Shown: one piece after another, positions 7,101 to 15,797 of the stretch
Layout of the letters: every line of letters begins with the position of its first letter
How positions within the stretch are numbered: position 1 is the stretch's first letter
Source: Trichomonas tenax
Taxonomy: Eukaryota; Parabasalia; Trichomonadida; Trichomonadidae
DNA length: 29,964 bases
NCBI GenBank assembly: GCA_023091735.1
Contig: JALKBU010000632.1
Coordinates: 1-29,964, forward strand
Direction: 5' to 3'
Program-made: the position numbers and the translations under genes
The notes under the pieces: model-generated
The model's input: only the letters and a program-made list of their open reading frames with translations
Databases searched by the model: none
What the model was told of the DNA's origin: nothing

Positions 7101-9407
7101 CAAACAGGCGCTGTCAACTAACATTCTGATTTGTCTGATAGTGATTTTTCCGTCGCTTTGATCAATGTTGTAATTGGGGAATGCGAATTTCCAAAATTCA
7201 TCCATTGGACTTAAACTGTCGATTGGATCTTCATTGAACTCTTTATATAGTTGGTCGATCATGTCTGGATAAACAACATCCATTGTTATCTTTTCTGGAA
7301 GCTTCGCGCGACTCCACTGTGAAGTTGAAGCAACAGCGAATCTCAAAAATTCTTCTGCGTCTTCATTCTCTAAATCTTGAGCAATGAGTTCGTCTGTGCT
7401 CACTAAATATCCGTACATCGCTGTTTCTGCCGAATTTGCTGTCAGTAATCTCTTAACTTTGACCTCTGACTTCCTTCCGAAATATTCCTGAATGTGCAAA
7501 TCTGTCTGGAAATCTTCGTCTAAGTCCATGAATATCAATGTTGTGATGTTGAGATCGTCGATGTATGGAGCGTTTATGTTTCTTGTCATCAATAAAGCGC
7601 CGTAACTGAATTCTTTGTCGAAAGCTTCTTCAGGTAATGGCGATGCCAAAAGTGTCGCTGGAAGATTTTTGTGATGCAAATATTGCTTCAATAAACGAAG
7701 AACAGCGAAACAATTACCAAAAATACCGCAGACTTCCATCTTTTCGGCACATTCAGCAACAGTTTTCAAGACTTCTTGGAACTTATTCGAGCATTCACCG
7801 AGAATTTCGTTGTGTTCATTTTCGTTCATCTCTCTTCCGAGATGTCTCGTTTTCTTTTCAAAAATCGCCTCTTTTAATGATGGAATAAGGAATGGATGTG
7901 TGTAGGCGATCTGCAGCATGAATGATTGGACCTGGAAAGCATCATAAAGTTCCATATTAAAATCTTTTAACGCATCTTGAATGTAATCGGCCAAAAACTC
8001 TGAATTAGAGTCTGGAAGAAGCACCAATTCCTCATGGCACTTATATGGTTCGCCTTTGATTGTTGTAATTGCCGGAGATTGATGATTTACGCTGAAATCG
8101 TCGTGGTCTGAGTTAAACAAGTAAACCTTGTGACCTGGGAGTTTTGTGACCCAAGAAGGAATTTTAAACTTCTCATTTGTCTGATCACAGATAATAAATC
8201 CCCATTTTACTTTATTTAGCGTGTTCATTGCTCGTAACACGAGCTCATTGGTTATAACGATGACATCGAACTTTGCGCCATTTTCTCCGTCGAATTCTTC
8301 TTGAGAAATTAAAGATCTCGCAGATTTCGATTCTGGATATTCACACCAGTTTAGATTTGTGCAAAAACGTAAAGTATCGACCCACGAATATGTGTCATCG
8401 CAAATAATCATCGCTGGATGTTTATCTTCTAATTCGAAATGCGTTGTGTTGAGTAAAGCCGCGATTGGAATTGTTTTTCCGACACCCTGTGGCATTCTAA
8501 CTACGGCTGCTTTGTCAGCGGCCAGTGATTTAACAATGAAATTGAAAATTTCGAATTGTGTTTCTGATAATTTTACATTGTGTAGAAAATCGATTGGTTG
8601 AAGATCTTGTGGTATTTTCTTGTGAACTGCCTCATTTTCCATGTCTTTTACGCTTCTCCAATAATTTTCTAAAATTCTCGGGAAATCAAAAGCGTTTGCA
8701 GCGCAGAATAACTGTGGACTTTCTCCCCTTATTGTTGCCTCTGTCTCCCACGTTGCTGAATCTTCATCCATTCCGTTCCATTTTACGTAATAAATTTTTG
8801 TTTTTTCTTCATCTTCGCCATCAGAGTTTCCGCTGTCCTCGCTATCGCTTTCATCGTCGGGCTCGATTAAGTATGTTGTTGGATTGGTCGCTTTTCTGTG
8901 TGTGATAATTCGATCAATAAATAAAGCTGGAACAGTCAAAGGAGTTTGAAGCACTTCGAGTAAATTCGGCGAAAGGTTAGAAACGAAGAATCCGGAGCGT
9001 GTTGTTTGCGTAAATTCGTTCATAAGTTTTTGAAGATCTTTTTTGGTCTTAAAATCGCTTGGTTTTGCATAAACAGAGCGAATTAATGAATTTCCCTCCA
9101 AACTCGTCAAATATTGCTTGTTTTCTTGATTATTTGAAACAGCGAAAATATCTTGAATTACGTAATCTTTGATAGAAAATTCCCCGGTTGGTTTTGTTTT
9201 ATCCTCTCCGACGTCAAAATTTTCTGCGCTACTTCCTTCCGACGAAGAAGATTGTTCCGACGAATTTGATTCCAAATCGGACTCTTTGGATTGTTTTGAG
9301 TTCTTCTTTGTGTTTCTGCTGTTTTTCGATTTATTTGTGGCTTCGATAATTTGGGCATCTGAATCCGTTTCACTGCTTTGTTCAGTGGATGAATCAGATT
9401 TCCCCAT
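4101..9407 (-). CDS. CHD-like chromodomain/SNF2-fold protein with degenerate ATPase motifs and Q-rich tail
   Basis: The 1768-residue protein starts at ATG 9407-9405. An acidic Ser/Glu-rich N-terminus leads to a chromodomain (about 165-240; YYVKWNGMDEDSATWE fits chromo 2 of CHD1-type remodelers, with an acidic insert). Then comes a SNF2 N-lobe: PQGVGKT near 306, and WGFIICDQTNEKFK near 400 aligning with WAFxxxDEAHRLKN. The C-lobe (about 560-670) includes LIFMDLDEDFQTDLHIQEYFGRKSEV (split here as LIFMDLDEDFQTDL and HIQEYFGRKSEV), aligning with the IIFDSDWNPQND...RAHRIGQ region. An AT-hook-like KRGRKPKKK lies near 1170, seven ~14-residue helical repeats at about 1266-1369, and a glutamine-rich region to about 1740. 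The family slides nucleosomes; here DEAH is DQTN and the RxHRxGQ arginines are missing, so ATPase activity is doubtful and a chromatin scaffold role is inferred. Confidence 0.8.
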   Translation of the reverse strand: MGKSDSSTEQSSETDSDAQIIEATNKSKNSRNTKKNSKQSKESDLESNSSEQSSSSEGSSAENFDVGEDKTKPTGEFSIKDYVIQDIFAVSNNQENKQYLTSLEGNSLIRSVYAKPSDFKTKKDLQKLMNEFTQTTRSGFFVSNLSPNLLEVLQTPLTVPALFIDRIITHRKATNPTTYLIEPDDESDSEDSGNSDGEDEEKTKIYYVKWNGMDEDSATWETEATIRGESPQLFCAANAFDFPRILENYWRSVKDMENEAVHKKIPQDLQPIDFLHNVKLSETQFEIFNFIVKSLAADKAAVVRMPQGVGKTIPIAALLNTTHFELEDKHPAMIICDDTYSWVDTLRFCTNLNWCEYPESKSARSLISQEEFDGENGAKFDVIVITNELVLRAMNTLNKVKWGFIICDQTNEKFKIPSWVTKLPGHKVYLFNSDHDDFSVNHQSPAITTIKGEPYKCHEELVLLPDSNSEFLADYIQDALKDFNMELYDAFQVQSFMLQIAYTHPFLIPSLKEAIFEKKTRHLGREMNENEHNEILGECSNKFQEVLKTVAECAEKMEVCGIFGNCFAVLRLLKQYLHHKNLPATLLASPLPEEAFDKEFSYGALLMTRNINAPYIDDLNITTLIFMDLDEDFQTDLHIQEYFGRKSEVKVKRLLTANSAETAMYGYLVSTDELIAQDLENEDAEEFLRFAVASTSQWSRAKLPEKITMDVVYPDMIDQLYKEFNEDPIDSLSPMDEFWKFAFPNYNIDQSDGKITIRQIRMLVDSACLYGVLSFDKIAKEVGLDVDKTKEFIKISFVLMLSDCDTLEVFYLAAAISSLFGLTEIPVFRSRWMELWNENYEDNNAAKTIANILGESKVSRSHAKTCLIANDRLAAAAYGGISRTEFPKRFCADKDKYPTVENLSEVIDGKNLTSPRYDELRVAMMQSVNSFATHLGPTENVNSENTILELVVDTFRKHPKTTEWCESEVMQVVYMLANFGIPYTTSGAEDGEEIVALCCLFRKTSSEAIRFCHDLRDEIMKFHIHDLSLVLPSAMTNSEDVVEIIGANLTEYKPKIIAMNSIRNYLNLSKQERLSVFVGQLPDGWTYDHDITLFKFACQFGVENAKLIPEIDIMEFQVQQTDCLVSLINYKGLQDTATKSIVERRIAAISQVFTSKVTTFTDEEKPSVKVPAKRGRKPKKKEPTSSSSEDEEQKQKTTQKSPQKPPKEVKPQKEAPQPVEVKVPQPQVVPQVKVTQAIETKAVPQQITIKQPPVISSLQSAEDKLKNHELTPDAFLQMAREMKINSNSVYNAIKNELLPPEFVLQLVREGKVAPKNLLDLIVNAKIHPNVLTMLFVEMHIPHEIIDDAFVFLVNSKAFPNDVVRSILVHYNRTAAMIHHLLSNRGNVYSLKNYNAYKAQGQKQQQQAQQAQIQAQQQIQVQQQQIQAQKQQQAQMQQMQQQHQLQQHQQYQQIHQQQIQQQQQQFTAAKINHPQLPVIPTKSIPQTSPQIQVVQQQPPQIQIITAPPAQIQVSQPQPQIQIVQQPQKNEATIKKHVFQPVQAQPAMQIQVLPPSNQQPKAYVYPTQTTSAPKTASNIITVTPQYIQQQQYQQQLRQQQQQQMQQLTQQVQTLSSTCSALMEGNKQIIASYNQINAQFPQKTQQLQVLNSQSQQLTSLQQQLRQINTSQNLILPQSRQTANQIQTQLDQIKNQQAQFQNFLMALKNQVQAQQIPAPAPKPIVIVSSQLQPSIISQARIQEEMPTQSGLLSHSAIRIPIIKIDDEPDKTN

Positions 9408-9900
9408 TAATGCAAAATTTTACTTTATGTTCGTATTTTAGTATTTCTGCTTTTTGTTAGGCTGTAAATGGAATAAAAGTAAATTGTCAGGAAAATTTCA
9501 AAAGATTTTTTTCAATTGCCTATTTTGACATGTAAAATTTTTATTCGTCAAAATGTCATTTTTATTTTATTATTATTTCTATCCATTAGTAATATCTATT
9601 TTTAATCTAAAATGATATGGAAAATAAAGTTTTGCCAAATTATTTATTTTTATTTGAGCATTAGAATTGACATTATATAATTGTGATCTATGGTGTTATT
9701 TCGGAAATGACATGTAAAAATTTAATATGGCAAAATATTTGCTTTAAAATTTTAATATTAATAGTTGCATTATGTATAATAAGAATCTAAAATAATATAT
9801 AATTTGTCGTGTAAAATATTTTCTAAAAACGTTTTAATTATGTTTTTAGATTGAAAATTGAATGTGGCATATTTTATTTTTTGTCATGTAAATTGAAATT
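9408..9900 (-). promoter_or_regulatory. Upstream region of the CHD-like gene with four minus-oriented motif copies
   Basis: Read on the minus strand, the recurrent motif occurs at 9536-9524 (exact TTTACATGTCAAA), 9718-9706 (TTTACATGTCATT), 9815-9803 (TTTACACGACAAA) and 9892-9880 (TTTACATGACAAA). All four point toward the minus-strand gene starting at 9407, the nearest 117 bases upstream of its ATG. No coding region is visible. I see no clear Inr at this start. Confidence 0.5.
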
Positions 9901-11714
9901 TGTCGATATCGACAAAATTAAGTTGATTTTCGTGTTAGCCGTCATGAATAGGATATGAAAATGAATTTGGGTAAAATTTGATCAAAATATGCTATGTAAA
10001 GCTGAAAATGGCAGAGAAATAATCTTAAATCCATATTTGCTGTTTGGTCAATTCCCTGTATAGCCATAGATGAAATAGTGAGTTCCCGCTGAAAACATCG
10101 GCCAACAATTACTGTACAAATCGAAAATCATTGGACATCTTGTTGATTCGCCAATAATATTGTGCAAATAAGATTCCATGGATATTGCCAATATGAATTC
10201 TTAATATTGTATATTTAAAATCTAATGTACGAAATAGAATTATTCGTAACGTCGTTTGAACATCAGGGAAACTCATATACGTATCCAGCAGAGTGTGCAA
10301 AGGATATTGAAAAAGTTTGCGTTCATATTTGATATTGGCGTAAAAAATTGAAAGGCAAAAGCCACTGATTGCCTACAGAGGCCGCAGTATTGAAATTTCC
10401 TCAACGTAAACTGTGCTTACTGACCAATATCACTTTATATTGCAAAAAATACAATAAGTGAAAAATAGCCCCAGAACACAAATATAAACTCTTCACCTCA
10501 TAGTGATATTAAATCTCAATGCATCAAGTTAATAAATTTGTTAATTTATTCCAATTATAAATATAAGATCAAAAATGTTGAGAGATCATTAGATGATATG
10601 AAATTGATATCTTAGAGAAGCAAAACATTTAATACTTATTTTTGGAAAAATATATCGAGCGTGAAAAGGATAAATATCATTTTTAGATGCTTTGCTAGTA
10701 AAATTTTAAGAAATAAATCAATTTGGGAAAAATGATAAAAAATGAGTCAAAAAACAAAGAAAATAATGATAACTGTTATAGATTGTTGATATATGAATAG
10801 TATGGATACAATATTTTCAATCAATGGCTTATAAATCTTGAATATATGAATATAACCGATATTTTCGTGCTATAAATATGAATTATCCCTAATGATTAAA
10901 TGATATAAACTATTTCCAACCTAGAGGTTTAAATAATTAGCCAAAAAGACCAAAATATCAAAAAAATATCAAGAATATATCAAATATAAAGCCTATATTA
11001 TGCAAGCAAACACTTCTTTAATTATTAGCAATTATTTTGAGATGAAAAATAAAACTAAGGAGAAATAAAGAAAAAACAAATATACCACGTATATTCAAAA
11101 ATTGAATTTAGAAAATAGTCCCAAAATAAATTAAAGATTTGGATATAAAATTCGATAACAAAGATAATATTCACGACGAGATGACGAAGTTTTGAAATGA
11201 ATATGAGTTTGGGATTCGAACGATCATACAAAAGTGATTTTTTTATTTTCATTATATGCATGGTTATGTTTTCTGATGATTTTGCATCTCTTTTACACTT
11301 ACTTTCAAAATTTTTGTATATATTGAAACTCGATATATAATATAATAAAACAACAAAGAAAAAAAATTGAAAAGTTTTGTTGAATTGTAAACTATTGATT
11401 TTACTTGTAAAATTCTCAAAAAATCAATTTCAGATTAAAAGTGAATCAATTTTTAAAAGCATAACCGTTACAACATGCTTTTTACATATCATAACATATT
11501 TAGAATATATAATATAGTATAATTCTAGAAATTGTACAATTTCAGTCCCTTTTAATCGGACACAACAAGAAGTCTAAAAATTGGAAAATCAGGATTAGCT
11601 TTCTGAAATAGAACGAGTGATAAAAAATAAGGTATCATTTTTGTGTGCAAAGAAAACGGTTTTTATTGAGCAAGATTACTCTCAAAATTGCGTGGTTTAC
11701 AAAGTTTTATAAAA
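9901..11714. other. AT-rich intergenic region upstream of the E2F-like gene
   Basis: Apart from the minus-strand relic at 10025-10484, nothing coding is recognised. The remainder (10500-11680) is highly AT-rich with short stops in all frames. TCAAAATT at 11683-11690 is an Inr-like word about 25-32 bases before the E2F-like ATG. No exact copy of the TTTACATGTCAAA motif was seen upstream of this gene. Confidence 0.5.
10025..10484 (-). pseudogene. Decayed gene relic, unknown family
   Basis: Read on the minus strand, protein-like sequence runs in shifting frames from about 10484 to a stop at 10027-10025. Fragments include AIFHLLYFLQYKVILVSKH, GNFNTAASVGNQWLLPFN, HTLLDTYMSFPDVQTTLR, NIHGILFAQYYWRINKM and GNSLFHLWLYRELTKQ. 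Base composition is less AT-rich than the flanks. The frames change and in-frame stops interrupt at least three times, so it cannot encode one protein now. I do not recognise the family; the alternating polar and hydrophobic runs suggest the large membrane N-terminal part of a multi-copy parabasalid gene, but this is a guess. Confidence 0.45.
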
Positions 11715-12476
11715 ATGTTTGAGACGCAGACACCGCTTAACTTGACTATTTCGGAGCGGTTCGACTACCCTGAGCCAAAGCCTAAAGCGTACAGATCGAA
11801 GGAGAGGATTCCTCACTCTCTAATAGGCTCCTACAAACAAATTGTATCCGATTTCGAGAAATTGAAGCCTTCTAACATCAACATTGTGAATGTTTCTAAG
11901 CAGTATGGAGTACAGCACAGAAGAGTCTACGACTTATTTAACCTTTTGACTTCCCTTGGAGTTTGTCAAAATGTTCAACGTGGAAAACTCGCATGGATTG
12001 GTTTGTCTTCGGTCACTTCTGTCGTTTCTAAGGCGTACACGAAGATAGAAATCGCGTCATTACACAAACCAACTAATCAGATTTTCTGTTTAGGACAATC
12101 TCCTTCACTTGGAATAATTGCAACACATTTCATTAGCATGTATTTGTATTTCGACGCAGATACTCTTTTATTGCGCCAAGTATCTTCTATTTTCCATGAT
12201 CGACGATGCGATATTAAATCTCTTGAACGCAGAATGTACTTAGTGCTTAGTTTCTTAGAAATTATGGGTGTTGTGGCACACACTATGAAGACTAATGAAT
12301 ATAAATTAGTTTTAGATTTATCTGCAGCGAAAGAAGCCGCATTACAACAGAAAAGGAAGTACCAGCAGTCCATGTGTCCTCTATCATTAGAAAATCTCCT
12401 CAATTCTGTTGGAGGACCTTTCATGACTGATTTACAAACTGAAAGATCGCATGATTATCAGTTAATTAGATGTTAG
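11715..12476 (+). CDS. Small E2F-like transcription factor with two winged-helix domains
   Basis: The protein is 253 residues from the ATG at 11715; an in-frame TTG 27 bases upstream is not a credible start. Residues about 34-97 form an E2F/DP winged helix: VSKQYGVQHRRVYDLFNLL contains the RRxYD DNA-contact motif (69-73), followed by GVCQNVQRGKLAWIG, matching the E2F wing ending in W-x-G. Residues about 130-200 look like a second copy: SLGIIATHFISMY, then SLERRMYLVLSFLEIMGVV, matching the second domain's RRxYDxxNVLxxxGLI but with RRMYL in place of RRxYD. Two tandem domains without dimerisation or marked-box regions is the layout of atypical E2Fs (E2F7/8, plant DEL), which repress cell-cycle genes without a DP partner. 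That role is inferred. Confidence 0.75.
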   Translation: MFETQTPLNLTISERFDYPEPKPKAYRSKERIPHSLIGSYKQIVSDFEKLKPSNINIVNVSKQYGVQHRRVYDLFNLLTSLGVCQNVQRGKLAWIGLSSVTSVVSKAYTKIEIASLHKPTNQIFCLGQSPSLGIIATHFISMYLYFDADTLLLRQVSSIFHDRRCDIKSLERRMYLVLSFLEIMGVVAHTMKTNEYKLVLDLSAAKEAALQQKRKYQQSMCPLSLENLLNSVGGPFMTDLQTERSHDYQLIRC

Positions 12477-12855
12477 ATGATAGAAGTCATCATTGTATGC
12501 TAATAAAGATATTATGGTATATACTGATTTATATACTTTTTGTTCTTTTAGACTTATTTTCGATTATAACAAATTCCATTAATTTAACAGCTAACTTATG
12601 TATAAACATATTGTTTATGAGAAGTACTATATGTAAAATGAAATCTCAAGGAGATAATTTACAAAAGAATCCAAAATATTTACAATTTTAGTTATAAAAT
12701 ATAGTTTTATCATTATCTGCTCTAAGACAATCTCTAAATTGAGGAATTGAATGCAAATATATATATATTGGCTGATGAATTCCTTATAAAAAAGGAAACA
12801 AAATCAACATTTATCGTAAAACACCTGTAATTTGGTAATTCATCTTTATAGGCAT
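12477..12855. other. AT-rich 3' flank of the E2F-like gene
   Basis: No gene is supported. A plus-strand open frame at 12470-12691 overlaps the stop codon of the E2F-like gene and translates to hydrophobic, Ile/Leu/Asn-rich sequence, as random AT-rich DNA does. A short AT microsatellite lies near 12756-12767. Confidence 0.5.
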
Positions 12856-13680
12856 TTATGACATCATTTGTAGGTCCTTTTGCCGCAGTTTTGTTTTCGA
12901 TGAAATCTGAACATCATTAAGGAAACGAATTCTGACTGTGCTCATTCCTATGAATTGATATATAGAAAAGAAGGCATCCTGCATGTCCTGAAAGCTCATC
13001 ATTTCATATTTCTGAAGACGATTGGTTAACTTCGATTTTGAGTATTTTTAATATGAATAACTTCATATACAGGCCCTGGAATGTATAGATATAGTGATAG
13101 TTTGCTTCGCCTTAAAGAAAAATGTTTTGGAATTGGTTTATTTTATTCTAGAGAACATAAATATAGCTTCTTTAGGACTATGAAAAGCTGTTTCCACGTT
13201 CTCCGGACAATTGTCAAGTTTGATTAATTCCAGTGTTGATCGTTTAAAGTAACAAGTGTTTATTATTCTAAATATAACATATATAAAAGCACGTAAATGG
13301 TTTAAGGATGGGGTCGATTCTTGCATGATTTAGGTAAAGAATTGTTTATATTTTTTTCAAACATGTTATTTAGCCAATAACAAATTCACAATCTTAAAAT
13401 ATATCTGAATGCGAAGAGGATTATTGATAAAACGGATGATGATGTAAAAAAAAACTACAAATTGCTCAATAAGTTTTATTTTAATCAACAAGAGACCAAA
13501 CTCATTGAGATATGAAATATCCAGAGCGATGTTAACGAGAATCAAAATGTGTTCATGAGATTTGATCAATTTTTTATTGTTTATTGCTTGTTTTAGCCTT
13601 TGACAGTGAATTATTACGTCTGTACACTCCTTGTATTGACGTTTTCTATGAAATCAATTTCCAAATTGCTCAAACGCTGT
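12856..13680 (-). pseudogene. Decayed gene relic in several frames, unknown family
   Basis: On the minus strand, from about 13680 down to a stop at 12858-12856, plausible coding pieces follow one another in changing frames: KECTDVIIHCQRLKQAINN with ILILVNIALDISYLNEFG, then MQESTPSLNHLRAFIYVIF with LELIKLDNCPENVETAFH, then KLSLYLYIPGPVYEVIHI, then LTNRLQKYEMMSFQDMQDAF with FIGMSTVRIRFLNDVQIS. At least three frame changes and several stops break it. The order and single strand favour a former gene of about 270 codons or more over chance. I cannot name the family. Confidence 0.5.
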
Positions 13681-14168
13681 TATTGTTCGTCAATATTTGA
13701 TATGATCGTGAATTATTGATCAAACATGATCTCTCTTAAAATATATATAATATTTTTTTAAAACATGAAAAATATCAAGTGCTCAATCCTAATAATGAAT
13801 TTTTTCTCGATAAATATATTTATAAACCTTCATTTAGCAATATTATTGCTTGGCTTTTTTCATATCAATATATTTTTGAATAAAATGAGAAATCTTAAAC
13901 AATCATTGAATCAAAATTAAATATTAAACCTTTTTATAATGAGCAAAACAAGCCTAGAATCTCTTTAAAGAATATTGTTTATTTGTAGTGCAAGAAGAGT
14001 CAGAAGTCGAATATTGAAATTTGAAGAAAAATATTATCAAAAGATTAAGACTTATTGTCATTGCAGTTCGATAGAATTCATTATAAAATAAATGTTTAGA
14101 AGTGTCTTTTCGGTTAAAATTAATTTTCTCGAGAAATTCAAAAATTTTGGTCATAAAAGTGACAATTC
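13681..14168. other. AT-rich spacer upstream of the phosphoesterase-fold gene
   Basis: No gene is supported. A minus-strand open frame (14154-13954) begins 15 bases from the divergent ATG at 14169 but has no recognisable domain. TCATAAAA at 14151-14158, just before the ATG, is a weak Inr candidate. Confidence 0.4.
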
Positions 14169-14906
14169 ATGAAGCCTGAATTTCATTTAAAGACAAATCC
14201 AACGGTAATACAACGCAATATTTCGAGGAGAAACGTTTCTTTAAGTGGAAATTTGGTCTTGATGATCGGAAAGCCTGAAATCGGCAAAGATTCGACATTT
14301 GAAGAACATTTGCAAAAATTTAACGCGAATTTAAGCCAATTACTAGAAACAACCAAACCAACAGACCTTTTTATCATTGGAAATATACTTGATTCGTCAA
14401 TAGAAGACAAAGAAACCAAAATTCATTCGTTTTTAGACAGTTTATTGCAATATCCCTGCAAAAAACATGTGATTTCTGGAAATGAAGAGAGAACGGCCAT
14501 TAGAACATATGAAAATCAGGAAATTGATATTATTAAAGAGCATGTTGGAATTTTAACAATAAAAGGTGAGAAAGATCTGAGAATATATATAACTGACTGC
14601 GCAGGAAATAGTTATAATGTGTCTGAAGATGCTGGGCTCAGATTTCTACTCTTTCTTAAAGAATTGTTATATCGTGCTATTGGACCCTTTAATTTCCTCA
14701 TTTCCTCATATGTTGAGCCTTCTTTCATTGATTATTTCAATACTGTCGCATCCTGTGGAACATTTAACTATCACAAAGATAAAATCGAATATTTATTGAT
14801 TGATACTTCAGATGGAATAGAAATGTCAATCCACTCTGAATTGGACACCTGTGAGTATGAGAATGTTGTACTAGAAGAAGAAAAAGAAAGATGTTTGCTC
14901 ATTTAA
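14169..14906 (+). CDS. Degenerate metallophosphoesterase-fold protein with C-terminal CaaX box
   Basis: The protein is 245 residues from the ATG at 14169. The layout follows calcineurin-like phosphoesterases: a first strand (NLVLMIGKPEIGKD, about 28-41) where metal-binding DxH would lie, a second (DLFIIGNILDSS, about 66-77) in place of GDxxD, a third (KKHVISGNEER) in place of GNHD/GNHE, and a late ISSYVEPS where GHxH is expected. Key Asp/His ligands are therefore mostly missing. VPS29, the retromer subunit with an inactive phosphoesterase fold, has a similar 'TGN' second motif and a comparable ending (SCGTFNYHKDKIEYLLID). The last four residues, CLLI, follow an acidic tail and form a CaaX prenylation motif, predicting membrane attachment. 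A scaffold role is inferred; the fold assignment rests on motif spacing. Confidence 0.5.
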   Translation: MKPEFHLKTNPTVIQRNISRRNVSLSGNLVLMIGKPEIGKDSTFEEHLQKFNANLSQLLETTKPTDLFIIGNILDSSIEDKETKIHSFLDSLLQYPCKKHVISGNEERTAIRTYENQEIDIIKEHVGILTIKGEKDLRIYITDCAGNSYNVSEDAGLRFLLFLKELLYRAIGPFNFLISSYVEPSFIDYFNTVASCGTFNYHKDKIEYLLIDTSDGIEMSIHSELDTCEYENVVLEEEKERCLLI

Positions 14907-15265
14907 GTTTTTATTTAGAGATTATCGAACTACACTGTTATATTTTGTTAATATTTGTATTTATTGAACATGCTATTTATTACTTTTCTAATGTTTTTAT
15001 TTCTTTCCAAATATATTTTTATATTTTTGAGTTTAATGCAAATCAATGATATATAACAAAATATTTTGATTCTTTTCCATATAGAAATATGAGGAATGAG
15101 TATCTTCAGTCTTAAAATTGCCAAATTAATATTGATACGAAAAAATCATCAAATTCATAACTCAAAAACTATTTAGTATTCATCTTTTTCGCCGCTATAA
15201 CTCCAAGAATGATATTAATAAGTAAATTCCATTACTTTCAATATATCGAAGAAAATGAAAATGAA
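14907..15265. other. 3' spacer of the phosphoesterase-fold gene
   Basis: This is AT-rich sequence with no gene, no motif copy and no clear repeat that I can see. It ends at the left copy of the direct repeat that flanks the ankyrin cassette. Confidence 0.5.
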
Positions 15266-15402
15266 GAGTTTTTAAGCTTCATGAAAGTTCCTAATTTTAC
15301 AGTAACTTTCTTTCTATCTGATATATAAACACTTTACATGATTCATAGTATCTACTTTGTGAAAATGAAATAAATTGACTGAGCAAAAGAAGATGAAACA
15401 CA
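15266..15402 (+). repeat. Left copy of a ~140-bp diverged direct repeat
   Basis: This segment aligns almost without gaps with 17104-17242, in the same orientation. Shared blocks include TTTTAAGCTTCA/TTTTTAGCTTCA, AGTAACTTTCTTT, TACATGAT and TAGTATCTAC. The two copies bracket a small open frame and an ankyrin gene. Confidence 0.7.
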
Positions 15403-15420
15403 TTTTTTTATAATTAATTT

Positions 15421-15654
15421 ATGATTTTTTATTTCCTTCAAATCAATGATGATAAACGTCTGTTAGGATGCATGTTCTTGTCCTATATAACTCTCTTACA
15501 ACAATATGAAATAAAAAATGATATATATACACAATTTAGTAAAAAAGTTGATGCCATCAAAGAAATGCACAGGAAATATGGATTTGATTTTGACTTAAAA
15601 TCAATCCTAATGCAATCACAGATAATTTTAAAAAATGAAAATCGATTGCTGTAA
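15421..15654 (+). CDS. Small hypothetical protein or gene fragment
   Basis: A 77-residue frame from the ATG at 15421. After a hydrophobic start, it is amphipathic and charged (YGFDFDLKSILMQSQIILK, TQFSKKVDAIKEMHRK), which is more protein-like than most AT-rich chance frames here. No domain is recognised, there is no Inr-like word next to the start, and it sits beside the direct repeat and a decaying ankyrin gene. It may be a fragment carried in with that cassette. Confidence 0.3.
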   Translation: MIFYFLQINDDKRLLGCMFLSYITLLQQYEIKNDIYTQFSKKVDAIKEMHRKYGFDFDLKSILMQSQIILKNENRLL

Positions 15655-15797
15655 AATTTATGACTTTCTTTATAGTATCTCAGATGTTTACTTTTTGATG
15701 CTCATAATCATCTTCAACTAAATTTGTTTTTGATGCAGCAAAACCGGTGACATGCGATCCAAAAAGAAGGATTTAATAATATATGATCAACAAGATG

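Noticed and set aside
12470..12691. Plus-strand frame overlapping the end of the E2F-like gene
   Set aside because: It overlaps the stop codon, is hydrophobic and has no similarity I recognise.
13954..14154. 66-codon minus-strand frame divergent from the phosphoesterase-fold gene
   Set aside because: It begins 15 bases from the other start codon but has no domain; the translation is typical of AT-rich spacer.
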